Below, in pieces: positions 45,295-54,698 of a stretch of DNA of 64,000 nt. Source of the DNA: Marinilabilia salmonicolor (GTDB taxonomy: Bacteria > Bacteroidota > Bacteroidia > Bacteroidales > Marinilabiliaceae); assembly GCF_003003035.1 (NCBI RefSeq), contig NZ_PVTS01000005.1, positions 62,001-126,000 of the forward strand, in the 5' to 3' direction. The notes under the pieces were generated by a model. The model ran no database searches. It was not told where the DNA came from and saw only the letters and a program-made list of their open reading frames with translations. How positions within the stretch are numbered: position 1 is the first letter of the stretch; each line of letters starts with the position of its first letter. Both the position numbers and the translations under genes were made by a program.

Positions 45295-46059
45295 ATGACC
45301 AATTCTGGTGAAATTGTTGATTTTCTGAATGAAAAGGCTTCTTATTATGAGGCTCGTTGGTTTATTGACGAAGATCCTGTCCAAATTCCTCATTTGTTTA
45401 CCCAAAAAGAGGATATCGAAATTTCCGGTTTTTTGACGGCTACGCTGGCCTGGGGGCAACGGCGAATGATTCTCAAAGCCTGCAGGCAACTGATGGAACG
45501 GATGGATATGGCGCCTTATGATTTTTTAATGAATGCCACCGATGATGAGCTTAAGGTAAGTGATGACTTTGTTTACCGGACATTTAAGAATATTGATGCC
45601 AATTACTTTCTGAAAACCCTTGCGCATATTTATCGTGAGAAAGGTGGCCTTCAGCAGGTGTTTATTGATGGATATGGCCAGGGAGGAATAGACAAGGCAA
45701 TTATATATTTCAGAAAGGTTTTTATGTCTCTCGATCCTCCCGACCGAACCAATAAGCATGTTGCGAATATTCTGAAGAATGCCTCTGCCAAGCGCTTAAA
45801 TATGTATCTGAGGTGGATGGTGAGGAGAGACTCGCCCGTTGATTTCGGATTATGGAAGGATATTTCCATGGCTGATCTTCTGATTCCACTGGACGTTCAT
45901 GTGGGAAGGGTTGCGCAGCAGCTTGGGTTGCTGAGCAGAAAACAACAGGATTTTAAAGCGGTTTTGGAACTTACCGAAAAGTTGGCTCAGTTTCGGCCTG
46001 AAGATCCGGTGTTTTATGATTACGCCCTTTTTGGTCTGGGAGTTTACGAGAAATTCTGA
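45295..46059 (+). CDS. DUF2400/TIGR02757 family protein
   Basis: The 254-residue protein matches a conserved family of unknown function found in Bacteroidota and others. Family-like segments are YEARWFIDEDPVQIPHLF, ISGFLTATLAWGQRRMI, KNASAKRLNMYLRWMVRRD and IPLDVHVGRVAQQLGLL. The LDVHVGRVA region and all-helical pattern recall helix-hairpin-helix DNA-glycosylase folds, but no catalytic residue can be assigned. It is soluble and cytoplasmic. It lies 12 bases before trmN6, so they are probably one transcript. Confidence 0.88.
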   Translation: MTNSGEIVDFLNEKASYYEARWFIDEDPVQIPHLFTQKEDIEISGFLTATLAWGQRRMILKACRQLMERMDMAPYDFLMNATDDELKVSDDFVYRTFKNIDANYFLKTLAHIYREKGGLQQVFIDGYGQGGIDKAIIYFRKVFMSLDPPDRTNKHVANILKNASAKRLNMYLRWMVRRDSPVDFGLWKDISMADLLIPLDVHVGRVAQQLGLLSRKQQDFKAVLELTEKLAQFRPEDPVFYDYALFGLGVYEKF

Positions 46060-46071
46060 TGTATTGAGAGT

Positions 46072-46779
46072 ATGTTTAGATTTCAACAGTTTACAGTATT
46101 ACAGGAAAATGCTGCCATGAAGGTAGGTACCGATGGCGTGTTGCTTGGTGCCTGGACTCCCGTTGATCATCAGCCTGTAAAAATACTGGATGTAGGTACA
46201 GGAACAGGGCTGGTTGCATTGATGTTGGCCCAGCGTACCCAAAATGCAATGATTGATGCCGTGGAAATTGACGATGCGGCCTGCCTCGACGCCGACGCTA
46301 ATTTTGAAGCATCACCCTGGAGTGATCGACTGTACCTTCATCATACATCTCTTCAGGATTTTGCTGAAAGCAACCCCTCTTCTTATGATCTGATTGTCAG
46401 CAATCCCCCGTTTTTTAGCGGAAGTATGAAGAACCCGAATCAACGTAAGGCTGTTGCGCGTCATAATGGGGGCTTAAGTCACGAGGATCTGGTTTCGGGT
46501 GTTCTTAAATTACTTTCAAAGCAGGGGCGGTTTTCCGTTATTCTACCTTTGGAGGATTATAATGTATTTCGGTTCAAAGCTGCTCGTTCAGGGTTGTTTG
46601 AGAGTCAACGGCTGGAGGTAAGCCCCAATCCGGGAAAGCCTGTGAAGAGAGTGATTTCAGAATGGATCAGGGCTGCTGTGAGTGCTCCAAATATTGAAAG
46701 GATAGACATTGAGGAATTGAGACATAAATATACTCCTGGTTTTAAGAATATTGTTTCCGGTTTTTACCTGGCATTTTAA
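46072..46779 (+). CDS. trmN6: tRNA1(Val) adenine-37 N6-methyltransferase
   Basis: The 235-residue protein is of the YfiC/TrmN6 type, which methylates A37 of tRNA-Val. It starts with the family block FRFQQFTVLQENAAMKVGTDGVLLGAW. The SAM loop is ILDVGTGTGLVALMLAQR, and the catalytic NPPF motif is in LIVSNPPFFSGS. A substrate link can be noted: two tRNA-Val(UAC) genes lie in this same window at 32.3 kb. It follows the DUF2400 gene by 12 bases. Confidence 0.9.
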   Translation: MFRFQQFTVLQENAAMKVGTDGVLLGAWTPVDHQPVKILDVGTGTGLVALMLAQRTQNAMIDAVEIDDAACLDADANFEASPWSDRLYLHHTSLQDFAESNPSSYDLIVSNPPFFSGSMKNPNQRKAVARHNGGLSHEDLVSGVLKLLSKQGRFSVILPLEDYNVFRFKAARSGLFESQRLEVSPNPGKPVKRVISEWIRAAVSAPNIERIDIEELRHKYTPGFKNIVSGFYLAF

Positions 46780-46828
46780 ATTTATTTATTGTCAGGGCTC
46801 AGAATTCGCTGGTTGGGTCAAAAACGAA

Positions 46829-46836
46829 TATCTTTG
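46829..46836 (+). promoter_or_regulatory. -7 promoter element of MATE gene
   Basis: TATCTTTG matches TAnnTTTG and lies 18 bases before the ATG at 46855. It falls inside a longer frame that begins at a TTG at 46789 and thereby argues for the later start. Confidence 0.55.
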
Positions 46837-46854
46837 CAGGTCATTTTTGAAATC

Positions 46855-48228
46855 ATGAATCAAAACAATATAATTAAAGAAACCTATTCCCGGCACTACG
46901 GGCCAAATCTTATTTTGGCCATGCCGGTAATGCTTGCTCAGGCCGGGCAGATGGTGGTGGTGCTTGCCGACAACCTGATGGTGGGGCAGCTGGGTACGGT
47001 GCCACTGGCTGCTGTCTCCTTTGCCAACACAGTTTTTGTGGTGGGAATGGTCTTTGGTTTGGGTATGGTCAACGGACTGACGCCGCTGGTGGGAAAAGCC
47101 TATGGCGGGGGAAACAAACAACTGGCGGCTTCATGGTTTAAGCAGGGCTTGTATGCATTTCAGGCTGCCGGATTTGTACTTACATTGTTGCTTTGGCTGG
47201 TTGGATATCTGATGCCGTTTATGGGACAGCCGGCTGATGTGGTGGAGGTGGCCTTGCCCTATTACCGTGTCCTTGTGGTTTCGATGATTCCTTTTGTGCT
47301 GTTTTTTACTTTTAAGCAATTTGCTGAAGGGCTGGGGAATACCCGCATTGCCATGGTTATTACTGTGTCGGCCAACCTTCTGAATATTTTCCTGAATTAT
47401 ATCTGGATATTCGGAAAGTTGGGTTTTCCGGCTTATGGAGTGATGGGGGCCGGGTATGCAACCCTTACCGCCCGCATTGTGATGCCACTGCTCTTTATGT
47501 GGGTCTATTTTAAATTCGATTTTTTCAGATATTATCGGCGTCATATTGGTGAAACCAAATTTTCGTGGAATAAAAGTCTGTATCTGATGCGGCTCGGCCT
47601 TCCTATCGGAGGTCAGCATTTTATTGAGGTTTTGTCATTCAGTCTCGGTAGTATTATGATGGGATGGCTGGGGGCTGCGGCTCTGGCAGCTCACCAGATT
47701 GTGCTGAGTTTTGCCAGCTTTACCTTTATGGTGGCTCAGGGAATTTCTGCAGCGACCACTGTTAAAGTGAGTCAGTTTGTTGGGCAGAAGCGTTTTAATG
47801 CCTTGCGGGCAACGGTCTTTGCTTCCCTGCATTTGGTGATGGCTTTAATGGGAAGCGGAGCAATTCTTTTTATATTTGGTCGCAACTTCATTCCCGGTCT
47901 TTTTATTGATAGTGGTGAAGTGATTGCCATTGCTGCCGGGCTGATGATTGTCGCTGCGGCGTTTCAGCTTTTCGATGGCCTACAGGTTACTATGCTGGGG
48001 GCCTTGAGGGGCCTTGAAGATGTGAACCTTCCCTTTGGAATGTTGATAGTGGCCTATTTTGTGCTTGCCCTTCCCGTGGGATATTTTTTCGCATTTACGC
48101 TTAACGTTGGTCCGAGTGGTATCTGGTATGGCTATTTGCTTGGTCTCTTTTCCATCTCGATGTTTCTTTTGTTACGTTTCAGGTGGCTGACCCGGAATAT
48201 GCATCTTTCAGAAAGTTTTGACAAGTAA
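46855..48228 (+). CDS. MATE-family multidrug/cation efflux transporter
   Basis: The 457-residue membrane protein has twelve hydrophobic segments in two halves of six. Typical blocks are LAMPVMLAQAGQMVVVLADNLMVGQLGTVPLAAVSFAN near the start and SLYLMRLGLPIGGQHFIEVLSFSLGSIMMGWLG at the start of the second half. MATE proteins exchange Na+ or H+ for organic cations or drugs; substrate here is unknown. comB begins 5 bases after its stop, so they are cotranscribed. Confidence 0.94.
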   Translation: MNQNNIIKETYSRHYGPNLILAMPVMLAQAGQMVVVLADNLMVGQLGTVPLAAVSFANTVFVVGMVFGLGMVNGLTPLVGKAYGGGNKQLAASWFKQGLYAFQAAGFVLTLLLWLVGYLMPFMGQPADVVEVALPYYRVLVVSMIPFVLFFTFKQFAEGLGNTRIAMVITVSANLLNIFLNYIWIFGKLGFPAYGVMGAGYATLTARIVMPLLFMWVYFKFDFFRYYRRHIGETKFSWNKSLYLMRLGLPIGGQHFIEVLSFSLGSIMMGWLGAAALAAHQIVLSFASFTFMVAQGISAATTVKVSQFVGQKRFNALRATVFASLHLVMALMGSGAILFIFGRNFIPGLFIDSGEVIAIAAGLMIVAAAFQLFDGLQVTMLGALRGLEDVNLPFGMLIVAYFVLALPVGYFFAFTLNVGPSGIWYGYLLGLFSISMFLLLRFRWLTRNMHLSESFDK

Positions 48229-48233
48229 AAAAT

Positions 48234-48953
48234 ATGCAGACGCTTGATGTAATCAATTCAGTAACCGAATTGTCTGATACACGTGTAACCGGCAAAACAG
48301 CGGTGATTATTGATGTGCTTCGTGCCACCTCGGTCATGGTAACGGCACTCTCGTACGGAGCAAAAAAGGTGATTCCGGTTCTTTCAAAAGAGGAGGCGTT
48401 TTCCTATCGAAACAATCACCCCGAAGAATTGGTCATTCTGGCTGGTGAAAGAAATGCAGACCCTATTGAGGGATTTGATATGGGAAATAGTCCCGTGGAG
48501 TTGATCCCCGGGAAGATAGATAGTGCTACATTGGTAATGACAACTACCAATGGAACCAGAACCATCCGTAAAGCAGATACGGCTTCGGAGCTTTATGTGG
48601 CATCGTTTCTGAATGCAAAAGCTACCGCTGATGTGCTGGGGAGTACAAAGGAGTTGGTTTTGATTGCCTCCGGAACAGACGGTCTCTATTCCGTTGAGGA
48701 TGTTTTGTGCGCCGGGTATCTGATTTCTCTGTTGAAGCAAATGAATCAAAACTTCCATCTTTCGGATGCGGCAATTGCTGCGCTCAATTTATATGAAAGT
48801 AATATGGCGCATTTCCCGGGAATTACCACCGAAGGCAGACATTACAATATTTTGAAAAAGAAGGGAAAGAATGCTGATCTTCAGTTTTGTTTTCTAAAAG
48901 ATAAGTTTCCCGTGGTGTGTCAGCAGAAAGAGGGAGCGATTGTAAAAATTTGA
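48234..48953 (+). CDS. 2-phosphosulfolactate phosphatase family (ComB-like)
   Basis: The 239-residue protein matches the ComB phosphatase family: VIIDVLRATSVMVTALSYGAKKVIPV at the N-terminus, ILAGERNADPIEGFDMGNSPVE and VMTTTNGTRTIRKAD in the middle, and VLIASGTDGLYSVEDVLCAGYL later. These form the Mg2+-binding active site. In methanogens the family acts in coenzyme M synthesis; in bacteria such as this one the physiological substrate is not settled. It lies 5 bases downstream of the MATE gene, and a bidirectional hairpin follows. Confidence 0.9.
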   Translation: MQTLDVINSVTELSDTRVTGKTAVIIDVLRATSVMVTALSYGAKKVIPVLSKEEAFSYRNNHPEELVILAGERNADPIEGFDMGNSPVELIPGKIDSATLVMTTTNGTRTIRKADTASELYVASFLNAKATADVLGSTKELVLIASGTDGLYSVEDVLCAGYLISLLKQMNQNFHLSDAAIAALNLYESNMAHFPGITTEGRHYNILKKKGKNADLQFCFLKDKFPVVCQQKEGAIVKI

Positions 48954-48967
48954 ATGATTTTTTTGCA

Positions 48968-49001
48968 AAAAGCCCGGTTTGGAATTTCCGAACCGGGCTT
49001 C
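48968..49001. terminator. Bidirectional terminator between comB and a small minus-strand gene
   Basis: AGCCCGGTT and AACCGGGCT form a stem around GGAATTTC. The minus-strand side is followed by TTTTTGC, so it terminates the small gene at 49024-49197 best. It can also end comB. Confidence 0.8.
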
Positions 49002-49023
49002 ATAAATCTTTTCTTCAATCAAT

Positions 49024-49197
49024 TCACTCCTCAACCTTTTTGTTGAAAATGATGTGGGCAGCAATGCCTGCGATAATCAACAGAAGAGATACAATCAAAT
49101 AGATGTTGTCGATGTAATTATTCACCGCATAAATTGCCAGAACCACTACTGCGGCAATAATCATCAGAATTCCCAGGTTTTTCAGAAGATATTTCAT
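49024..49197 (-). CDS. 57-residue two-helix membrane protein, unknown function
   Basis: This ATG-to-TGA frame encodes two hydrophobic helices (LLKNLGILMIIAAVVVLAIYAV and IYLIVSLLLIIAGIAAHIIF) joined by a short polar loop NNYIDN and ending in NKKVEE. It sits immediately upstream of a terminator in the correct orientation, which supports a real gene. I recognise no named family; similar two-helix proteins are common in Bacteroidota. It is transcribed divergently from mutS. Confidence 0.65.
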   Translation of the reverse strand: MKYLLKNLGILMIIAAVVVLAIYAVNNYIDNIYLIVSLLLIIAGIAAHIIFNKKVEE

Positions 49198-49340
49198 AAC
49201 ATGTAATTTTGATTACCTTTTCTTATTTTGAATGCGAATATAAAAATATTAATTGAATCGGGGATTTCAAAATTAAAGAATTACAAATCACGGGCAGACA
49301 AAAAACTATTTTGCATTCGCCTTGGTTCTGATTCTCTTTT

Positions 49341-49348
49341 TATCTTTG
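49341..49348 (+). promoter_or_regulatory. -7 promoter element of mutS
   Basis: TATCTTTG (TAnnTTTG) lies 45 bases before the TTG start of mutS. Confidence 0.55.
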
Positions 49349-49392
49349 TGAGATATATACAATTTAGGTAAAACTCCGAAAATCATAGTTTC

Positions 49393-52014
49393 TTGGCTAC
49401 AGATAAAAAAAATATTGTTCAGACCCCACTTATGAAGCAGTACTACAGCATTAAGGGAAAATATCCCGATGCCATCCTGTTGTTTCGTGTGGGTGACTTT
49501 TATGAAACTTTTTCTGATGATGCGGTAACGGCAGCAGAAATATTGGGGATTACGCTAACCAAGCGCGCCAATGGTTCTGCTTCGTCCATCGAACTGGCAG
49601 GTTTTCCGCATCATGCGCTTGATACTTATCTGCCCAAGCTTGTCAGAGCCGGACAGCGGGTGGCTGTTTGTGATCAGCTGGAAGATCCGAAACTGACAAA
49701 AAAGATAGTAAAAAGAGGGGTGACCGAATTGGTAACCCCCGGTGTTGCCATTAATGATAATATCCTGGAGCATCGCGAGAATAATTTCCTGGCTGCCGTA
49801 CACCTGGAGAACAAAGCTGCAGGAGTGGCATTTCTGGATATCTCTACAGGTGAGTTTCTGACCGCTGAAGGACCATTCGATCATGTTCAGAAACTGGTGT
49901 CGGGTTTTAAACCGAAGGAAGTCCTGTTTGAGAAGCAAAGAAAAGGTCAGTTTACCGAACTTTTCGGATCAGGCTATTATACTTTCGGGCTTGATGACTG
50001 GGTCTTCACAGAAGAGTCCGGTCGCGATCGTTTGTTGAAACATTTTGAAACCAAATCTCTGAAAGGGTTTGGAGTGGAACGGTTGAAGCTCGGAACCATT
50101 GCGGCCGGAGCTGTTTTGCATTACCTGGATCTGACACAACATCATCAGATTAAGCATATTTCCAACCTTTCGCGCATCGATGAAGATAAATATGTCTGGC
50201 TCGATCGGTTTACCATCCGGAACCTGGAGATTTTTTCTTCGGTCAATGAAGGGGGACGCTCCCTTACAGATATCATTGATCATTCGGTTACTCCCATGGG
50301 GAGCCGGCTGCTGAAACGTTGGATCGCCCTTCCGCTTAAAGATGTGCAGCCCATCAAAGACAGACAGTCGGTAGTAGAACATTTTTTTAAGGATCCGCAA
50401 CTAAAAATGGATCTGGAGAGCCAGCTTCGGCCGGTGGGTGATCTGGAACGTCTGGTGTCGAAGGTTGCATCAGGGCGTATTACACCTCGTGAGATGATTC
50501 AGATGCGCAATGCCTTAAGCAGTATTGAACCTGTCCGGGAGTTGTGTCTTCAGGCCGATAATGAAGTGTTGAATCATATAGGAGATCAACTCAATCCTTG
50601 TGCAACCATCAAAGAGCGGATTGAAAAAGAGATTATGCCCGATCCGCCCAATCAGCTAAACAAGGGGAATGTGATTCGGGAAGGGGTCTCCAAAGAACTG
50701 GATGAACTTCGTCATATTGCTTTTTCAGGTAAAGATTATTTGAATGAACTCCTGAAAAGAGAAACGGAGCGTACCGGCATTACAAGTTTGAAAATCAGCT
50801 TCAATAATGTTTTCGGATATTACATTGAGGTCAGAAATACGCATAAAGATAAGGTTCCTGACGACTGGATCAGGAAACAGACACTGGTGAATGCAGAAAG
50901 GTATATTACCGAGGAACTGAAAGAGTATGAAGCAAAGATTTTGGGCGCCGAGGAGCGGATGCTTGTGCTTGAGACGGAATTGTTTAATGCACTCACAGTA
51001 GCACTGGCCGATTTCATTCCGGCCATCCAGCTTAATTCAAATTTGCTGGCACGGATCGACTGCCTGGTCGGCTTTGCGTCAATGGCAGCTCAGAATAATT
51101 ATGTCCGGCCGGTTATCACTGAGGAAGATAGTCTGGATATTAAGGCCGGTCGTCATCCGGTAATTGAAAAACAGCTTCCGGCTGGTGAGGAGTATGTCCC
51201 CAATGATGTTTATCTCGATAATGACAAACAACAAATCATTATTATTACGGGTCCCAACATGGCTGGTAAGTCAGCATTGCTCCGGCAGACTGCCCTTATC
51301 GTCCTGATGGCTCAGATTGGAAGTTTTGTCCCAGCCGAAAGTGCCAGTATAGGGGTGGTTGATAAGATTTTTACCCGTGTCGGGGCTTCCGATAACATAT
51401 CTTTGGGAGAATCTACCTTCATGGTGGAGATGAATGAGGCTTCCAGTATCTTGAATAACCTCACACCACGAAGCCTTGTACTGTTTGATGAGTTGGGAAG
51501 AGGTACCAGTACATACGATGGAATTTCCATTGCCTGGTCCATCGTTGAGTATATTCATGAAAATACGCGGGCCAGAGCCAAAACACTTTTTGCTACCCAT
51601 TATCATGAGCTCAACGAGATGGAAAAATCTTTTCCCCGCTGCAAAAACTTTAATGTGTCGGTGAAAGAGGTCGATAATAAAGTGATTTTCCTTCGAAAAC
51701 TGGTCTCCGGTGGCAGTGAGCACAGTTTTGGTATTCACGTGGCGCGCATGGCAGGGATGCCTCCCAGTGTGGTGAAGCGTGCCAATGAAATTCTGGGCGA
51801 ACTGGAAACCAACAACCGGCAGGGAGGTATCTCTAAACCTGTTGGTGACCTGGCTCAACACAGGGAAGGTTTTCAGCTTAGTTTTTTTCAGCTGGATGAT
51901 CCCATTCTTCAGCAAATCAGAGATCAGATTGTCAATCTGGATATTAACAATCTGACCCCTATGGATGCCCTGAATAAATTGAACGAGATAAAACGGATCT
52001 CCGGATTAAAATAG
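49393..52014 (+). CDS. mutS: DNA mismatch repair protein MutS
   Basis: MutS binds base mismatches and starts repair with MutL. The 873-residue protein has the N-terminal mismatch-binding domain ([30 protein letters not shown], with the Phe-x-Glu wedge in FYETF). The lever domain has [12 protein letters not shown], and the ATPase has Walker [17 protein letters not shown] and [16 protein letters not shown]. The start is a TTG at 49393: the first ATG (49432) would cut off the TPLM part of the conserved N-terminal block. It is probably monocistronic and faces the chemoreceptor gene end to end. Confidence 0.96.
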   Translation: MATDKKNIVQTPLMKQYYSIKGKYPDAILLFRVGDFYETFSDDAVTAAEILGITLTKRANGSASSIELAGFPHHALDTYLPKLVRAGQRVAVCDQLEDPKLTKKIVKRGVTELVTPGVAINDNILEHRENNFLAAVHLENKAAGVAFLDISTGEFLTAEGPFDHVQKLVSGFKPKEVLFEKQRKGQFTELFGSGYYTFGLDDWVFTEESGRDRLLKHFETKSLKGFGVERLKLGTIAAGAVLHYLDLTQHHQIKHISNLSRIDEDKYVWLDRFTIRNLEIFSSVNEGGRSLTDIIDHSVTPMGSRLLKRWIALPLKDVQPIKDRQSVVEHFFKDPQLKMDLESQLRPVGDLERLVSKVASGRITPREMIQMRNALSSIEPVRELCLQADNEVLNHIGDQLNPCATIKERIEKEIMPDPPNQLNKGNVIREGVSKELDELRHIAFSGKDYLNELLKRETERTGITSLKISFNNVFGYYIEVRNTHKDKVPDDWIRKQTLVNAERYITEELKEYEAKILGAEERMLVLETELFNALTVALADFIPAIQLNSNLLARIDCLVGFASMAAQNNYVRPVITEEDSLDIKAGRHPVIEKQLPAGEEYVPNDVYLDNDKQQIIIITGPNMAGKSALLRQTALIVLMAQIGSFVPAESASIGVVDKIFTRVGASDNISLGESTFMVEMNEASSILNNLTPRSLVLFDELGRGTSTYDGISIAWSIVEYIHENTRARAKTLFATHYHELNEMEKSFPRCKNFNVSVKEVDNKVIFLRKLVSGGSEHSFGIHVARMAGMPPSVVKRANEILGELETNNRQGGISKPVGDLAQHREGFQLSFFQLDDPILQQIRDQIVNLDINNLTPMDALNKLNEIKRISGLK

Positions 52015-52016
52015 GT

Positions 52017-53924
52017 TTAATTAGCTTTGAAATATGCTGTTAATTCTTTCAGACTTGAGGATTGACTGTCAAGTTCTTCAGCACTGGCAGACATCTCTTC
52101 AGCACTCGCTGCGTTTTCCTGAGTTATCTGGTTTAGTTCGTTGATGGCGGAATTTATCTGTTCTACGCCACTGCTTTGTTCGGCACTCGCGGCAACTACT
52201 TCATCCATTCTGTTGATGGTATCTTTGATTAATGGTACCAGCTCCGAAAGCAACTCGCTGGTTTCGTGAGATGTGTTCAGTCCTTTGGTCGAAAGCTTGT
52301 TGATTTCATTGGAGGCATCCCTGCTTCGTTCTGCCAGTTTTCTGATTTCTCCGGCAACCACAGCAAAGCCTTTTCCTTCCTGTCCTGCCCTGGCGGCCTC
52401 CACAGCGGCATTCAGCGCAAGAATGTTGGTTTGATGCGCGATATCATTGATTACGGAAATTTTTTGCGTAATCTCTTCCATGGCTTCCTGAGTGGCAGTT
52501 CCTTTTGATGTACTCAGTCCTATCTGATCAGACAATTTGGACAAAACACCTCTTGTTTTTTCAGCATTTTGGTGGGTCTGCTGAACATTGGCATTCGTTT
52601 GCTGCATGGTAGATGAAATTTCTTCGATGGAAGAAGCCTGTTCGTTAGCTCCCTGAGCAATGGATTGAGAACCTGTACTGAGGTGACTGCCTGCCTGGCT
52701 TATGGTTTCGGCTCCCGTGGAAATACCACCAATAATTTCATTTAGTTTTTGGCGCATGCTTTCCAGTGCCCGGGCCAAATCGCCCAGTTCATCCTTGTGA
52801 AGAACTGTAATGGTGTTGTTGAGATCTCCTGAGGCTATAATTTGTGCATTCTGAACTTCTTTGCGAATTGACCTGAGTATGAACCGGGTAAAGAAAATTC
52901 CCGCAAATATGGTAAAAAGGATTATTAAAATGCTGATTACAAGGTTGGTTGTCCGTGTAGCCAGCTCTTTAATCAGTATTTCTTCATTGTTGGTCGTTAT
53001 TACAGTTTCGGTTTCTTTGATTAACTCGTCAAACAGTTCGCTTAGTTGGTCTATTGCCGGAATCGTAGCAGTGGAATAGATGCTGTCAGCTTTGGCCATT
53101 GCCTGCATTCGTTCAAAATTCCATTGAATTACCGAGTCAAGATTTGTTAATGTTTGGCGCGCGTAAACGGATGTTTGTCTGTTAAAAACATCTTTTGCTT
53201 TTTGGGCTTCTCCGTTTTGCAAAAGTCTGTTTATTGCCCTTGCTGAGGTATGGAGATTTGTATGAGGTTGATGAAGTTTTTCCAACATGTTAGCAATGTC
53301 GGGATTGTTTTTCATCGTTTTCCGGGCTTCTTCAGACTGAATCCATTTCCCCAAAATGCTCTGTGTTGGATCCAATTGTAGCTGGTAATCGGCACGTTCT
53401 TTAAGTAAGGCACTCTCCAGTTGATTTATCCACAAAAGGTGCGAAACTTTTATGTCGGTTAGAGATTCTGATAGTTTGGAGTTGCCCTGTCGGAATACTT
53501 TTTCAATTTCGATGGCAGATTGATGAAGAGCGTGGTGCGGCTTTTCAAATTTTTTTAATATTGCAGACATTTCAGGAACAATCTCTTCCGCTTTTTTGCG
53601 CTCTTCTCCGTAATACCATTTCCCAAATTCGCATAGAGTGTGATCGGTTTCCAGGTTTAGTTTGCTGACATTGTCGTCGGTAAGAAGTCTTGTTACACCT
53701 GCCACCCATTGCAAATGTGTTGCATGATAATGTTCTATTTTGCTTTGAATGTCTCCTGACTCAATTATTGTTTCTGTATCATTAATGATTTCATAAATGC
53801 CAAGATTGGATGTTAATGCTAATGATATTATTGCCAGGGCTATAATTCCAAAAGTAATGGTAAACTTAGTCTTTAATAGTGCATTTTTCCATTTCTGAGA
53901 AATGTAGGATGTAAACTTCTTCAT
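52017..53924 (-). CDS. methyl-accepting chemotaxis protein with two extracytoplasmic CZB-like domains
   Basis: The 635-residue receptor has membrane helices at about 23-45 and 326-346, a HAMP domain, and a cytoplasmic signalling domain with the hairpin tip [35 protein letters not shown]. The loop between the helices carries two repeats of the chemoreceptor zinc-binding (CZB) pattern. The first is H70xxW73, LC98EFGKW103, PH130HALH134. The second is H162xxW165, S189ILGKW, PH221TNLH225, where Cys is replaced by Ser. CZB domains are usually described at cytoplasmic ends. It may sense zinc or an oxidant outside the membrane. No cheA/W gene is nearby. Confidence 0.92.
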   Translation of the reverse strand: MKKFTSYISQKWKNALLKTKFTITFGIIALAIISLALTSNLGIYEIINDTETIIESGDIQSKIEHYHATHLQWVAGVTRLLTDDNVSKLNLETDHTLCEFGKWYYGEERKKAEEIVPEMSAILKKFEKPHHALHQSAIEIEKVFRQGNSKLSESLTDIKVSHLLWINQLESALLKERADYQLQLDPTQSILGKWIQSEEARKTMKNNPDIANMLEKLHQPHTNLHTSARAINRLLQNGEAQKAKDVFNRQTSVYARQTLTNLDSVIQWNFERMQAMAKADSIYSTATIPAIDQLSELFDELIKETETVITTNNEEILIKELATRTTNLVISILIILFTIFAGIFFTRFILRSIRKEVQNAQIIASGDLNNTITVLHKDELGDLARALESMRQKLNEIIGGISTGAETISQAGSHLSTGSQSIAQGANEQASSIEEISSTMQQTNANVQQTHQNAEKTRGVLSKLSDQIGLSTSKGTATQEAMEEITQKISVINDIAHQTNILALNAAVEAARAGQEGKGFAVVAGEIRKLAERSRDASNEINKLSTKGLNTSHETSELLSELVPLIKDTINRMDEVVAASAEQSSGVEQINSAINELNQITQENAASAEEMSASAEELDSQSSSLKELTAYFKAN

Positions 53925-54516
53925 AACAGTTAAAAATAATTAGATGACAGCGAAAGGAAGGGCGGTTTTGGAGGAAAGTGTCAGGTGGTGTTTTCTTATT
54001 TTCAACGCTGTTATTGGTGAAAAGTTACACTTTATTGCATAAATAACTATCAAAACTGTTAAACAATTATAAGTTGTAAATATGAATAAATGTGTTTTGT
54101 ATAGCGGGTTGTGTTTGGAGTAAAGTGGTTTTAAGGCTTAATTACTTAGATGTGATTGTTTAGTTATTATTTATTTTTGTGAAACAAAATGTGGTTTTGG
54201 TGAAAGCAGCCCTGTCAAGTTCTTTGAATGTTTTATATTGCAGACTAGACCGAATTGGGAGATTTTGAAATCTAGTAAAAATAGTAGCTGAAGTAATTCT
54301 TTTTTGACGAAAGGTTTTATGTAGTTAGTTGTATTGTTTATTTTATAGATGTATAAATGCTTTTTCGGGAAGTAATATGTTTTGTTTATTGGTTAAATTC
54401 CATAAATGAATCGCCGAATTGCAAGATCGGTCACTCCCCATTGATTCCTGAAGTCTTTTTGAGTGCTGTAAATTTTGAAGAATGTCAAATTGGCCGTGAT
54501 TGTTTCTTGTAAATGC
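53925..54516. other. AT-rich gap left of the integrative element
   Basis: I see no credible gene, tRNA or promoter match in this stretch. It probably contains the upstream region of the chemoreceptor gene, on the minus strand. Confidence 0.4.
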
Positions 54517-54543
54517 AAAAAGGCCGGCAATAGCCGACCTTTT
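54517..54543 (-). terminator. Hairpin terminator, original tail of the tRNA-Leu transcript
   Basis: On the minus strand AAAAGGTCGGC TATT GCCGGCCTTTT forms a stem with one mismatch, followed by T. It begins right after a displaced tRNA 3' end (CCGGGTACCA), so it is read as the terminator that once followed the intact tRNA-Leu gene. Confidence 0.7.
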
Positions 54544-54544
54544 G

Positions 54545-54567
54545 GTACCCGGAGCGGGGGTTGAACC
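54545..54567. repeat. Attachment site, far end (displaced tRNA-Leu 3' end)
   Basis: On the minus strand the sequence reads GGTTCAACCCCCGCTCC followed by GGGTAC, then CA. It thus has a T-loop half, T-stem, acceptor 3' strand and encoded CCA of a tRNA, but nothing tRNA-like upstream of GGTTCAA. The core 54545-54558 is identical to the one in the intact gene. Confidence 0.72.
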
Positions 54568-54698
54568 TATTTTACATCATTAGACAAGATTAGTTACAAA
54601 AGCACTGATAAATAGTAAAATACTTGTATTTGATAATTTTAATTTCTATGTTTGAATAGTGGTTTTGCAAATTATTTGCCCCCTATTAGACACCTTAT

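Noticed and set aside
51271-51915. 214-residue minus-strand frame opposite mutS
   Set aside because: It lies wholly inside the conserved MutS ATPase domain and has no family-like features.
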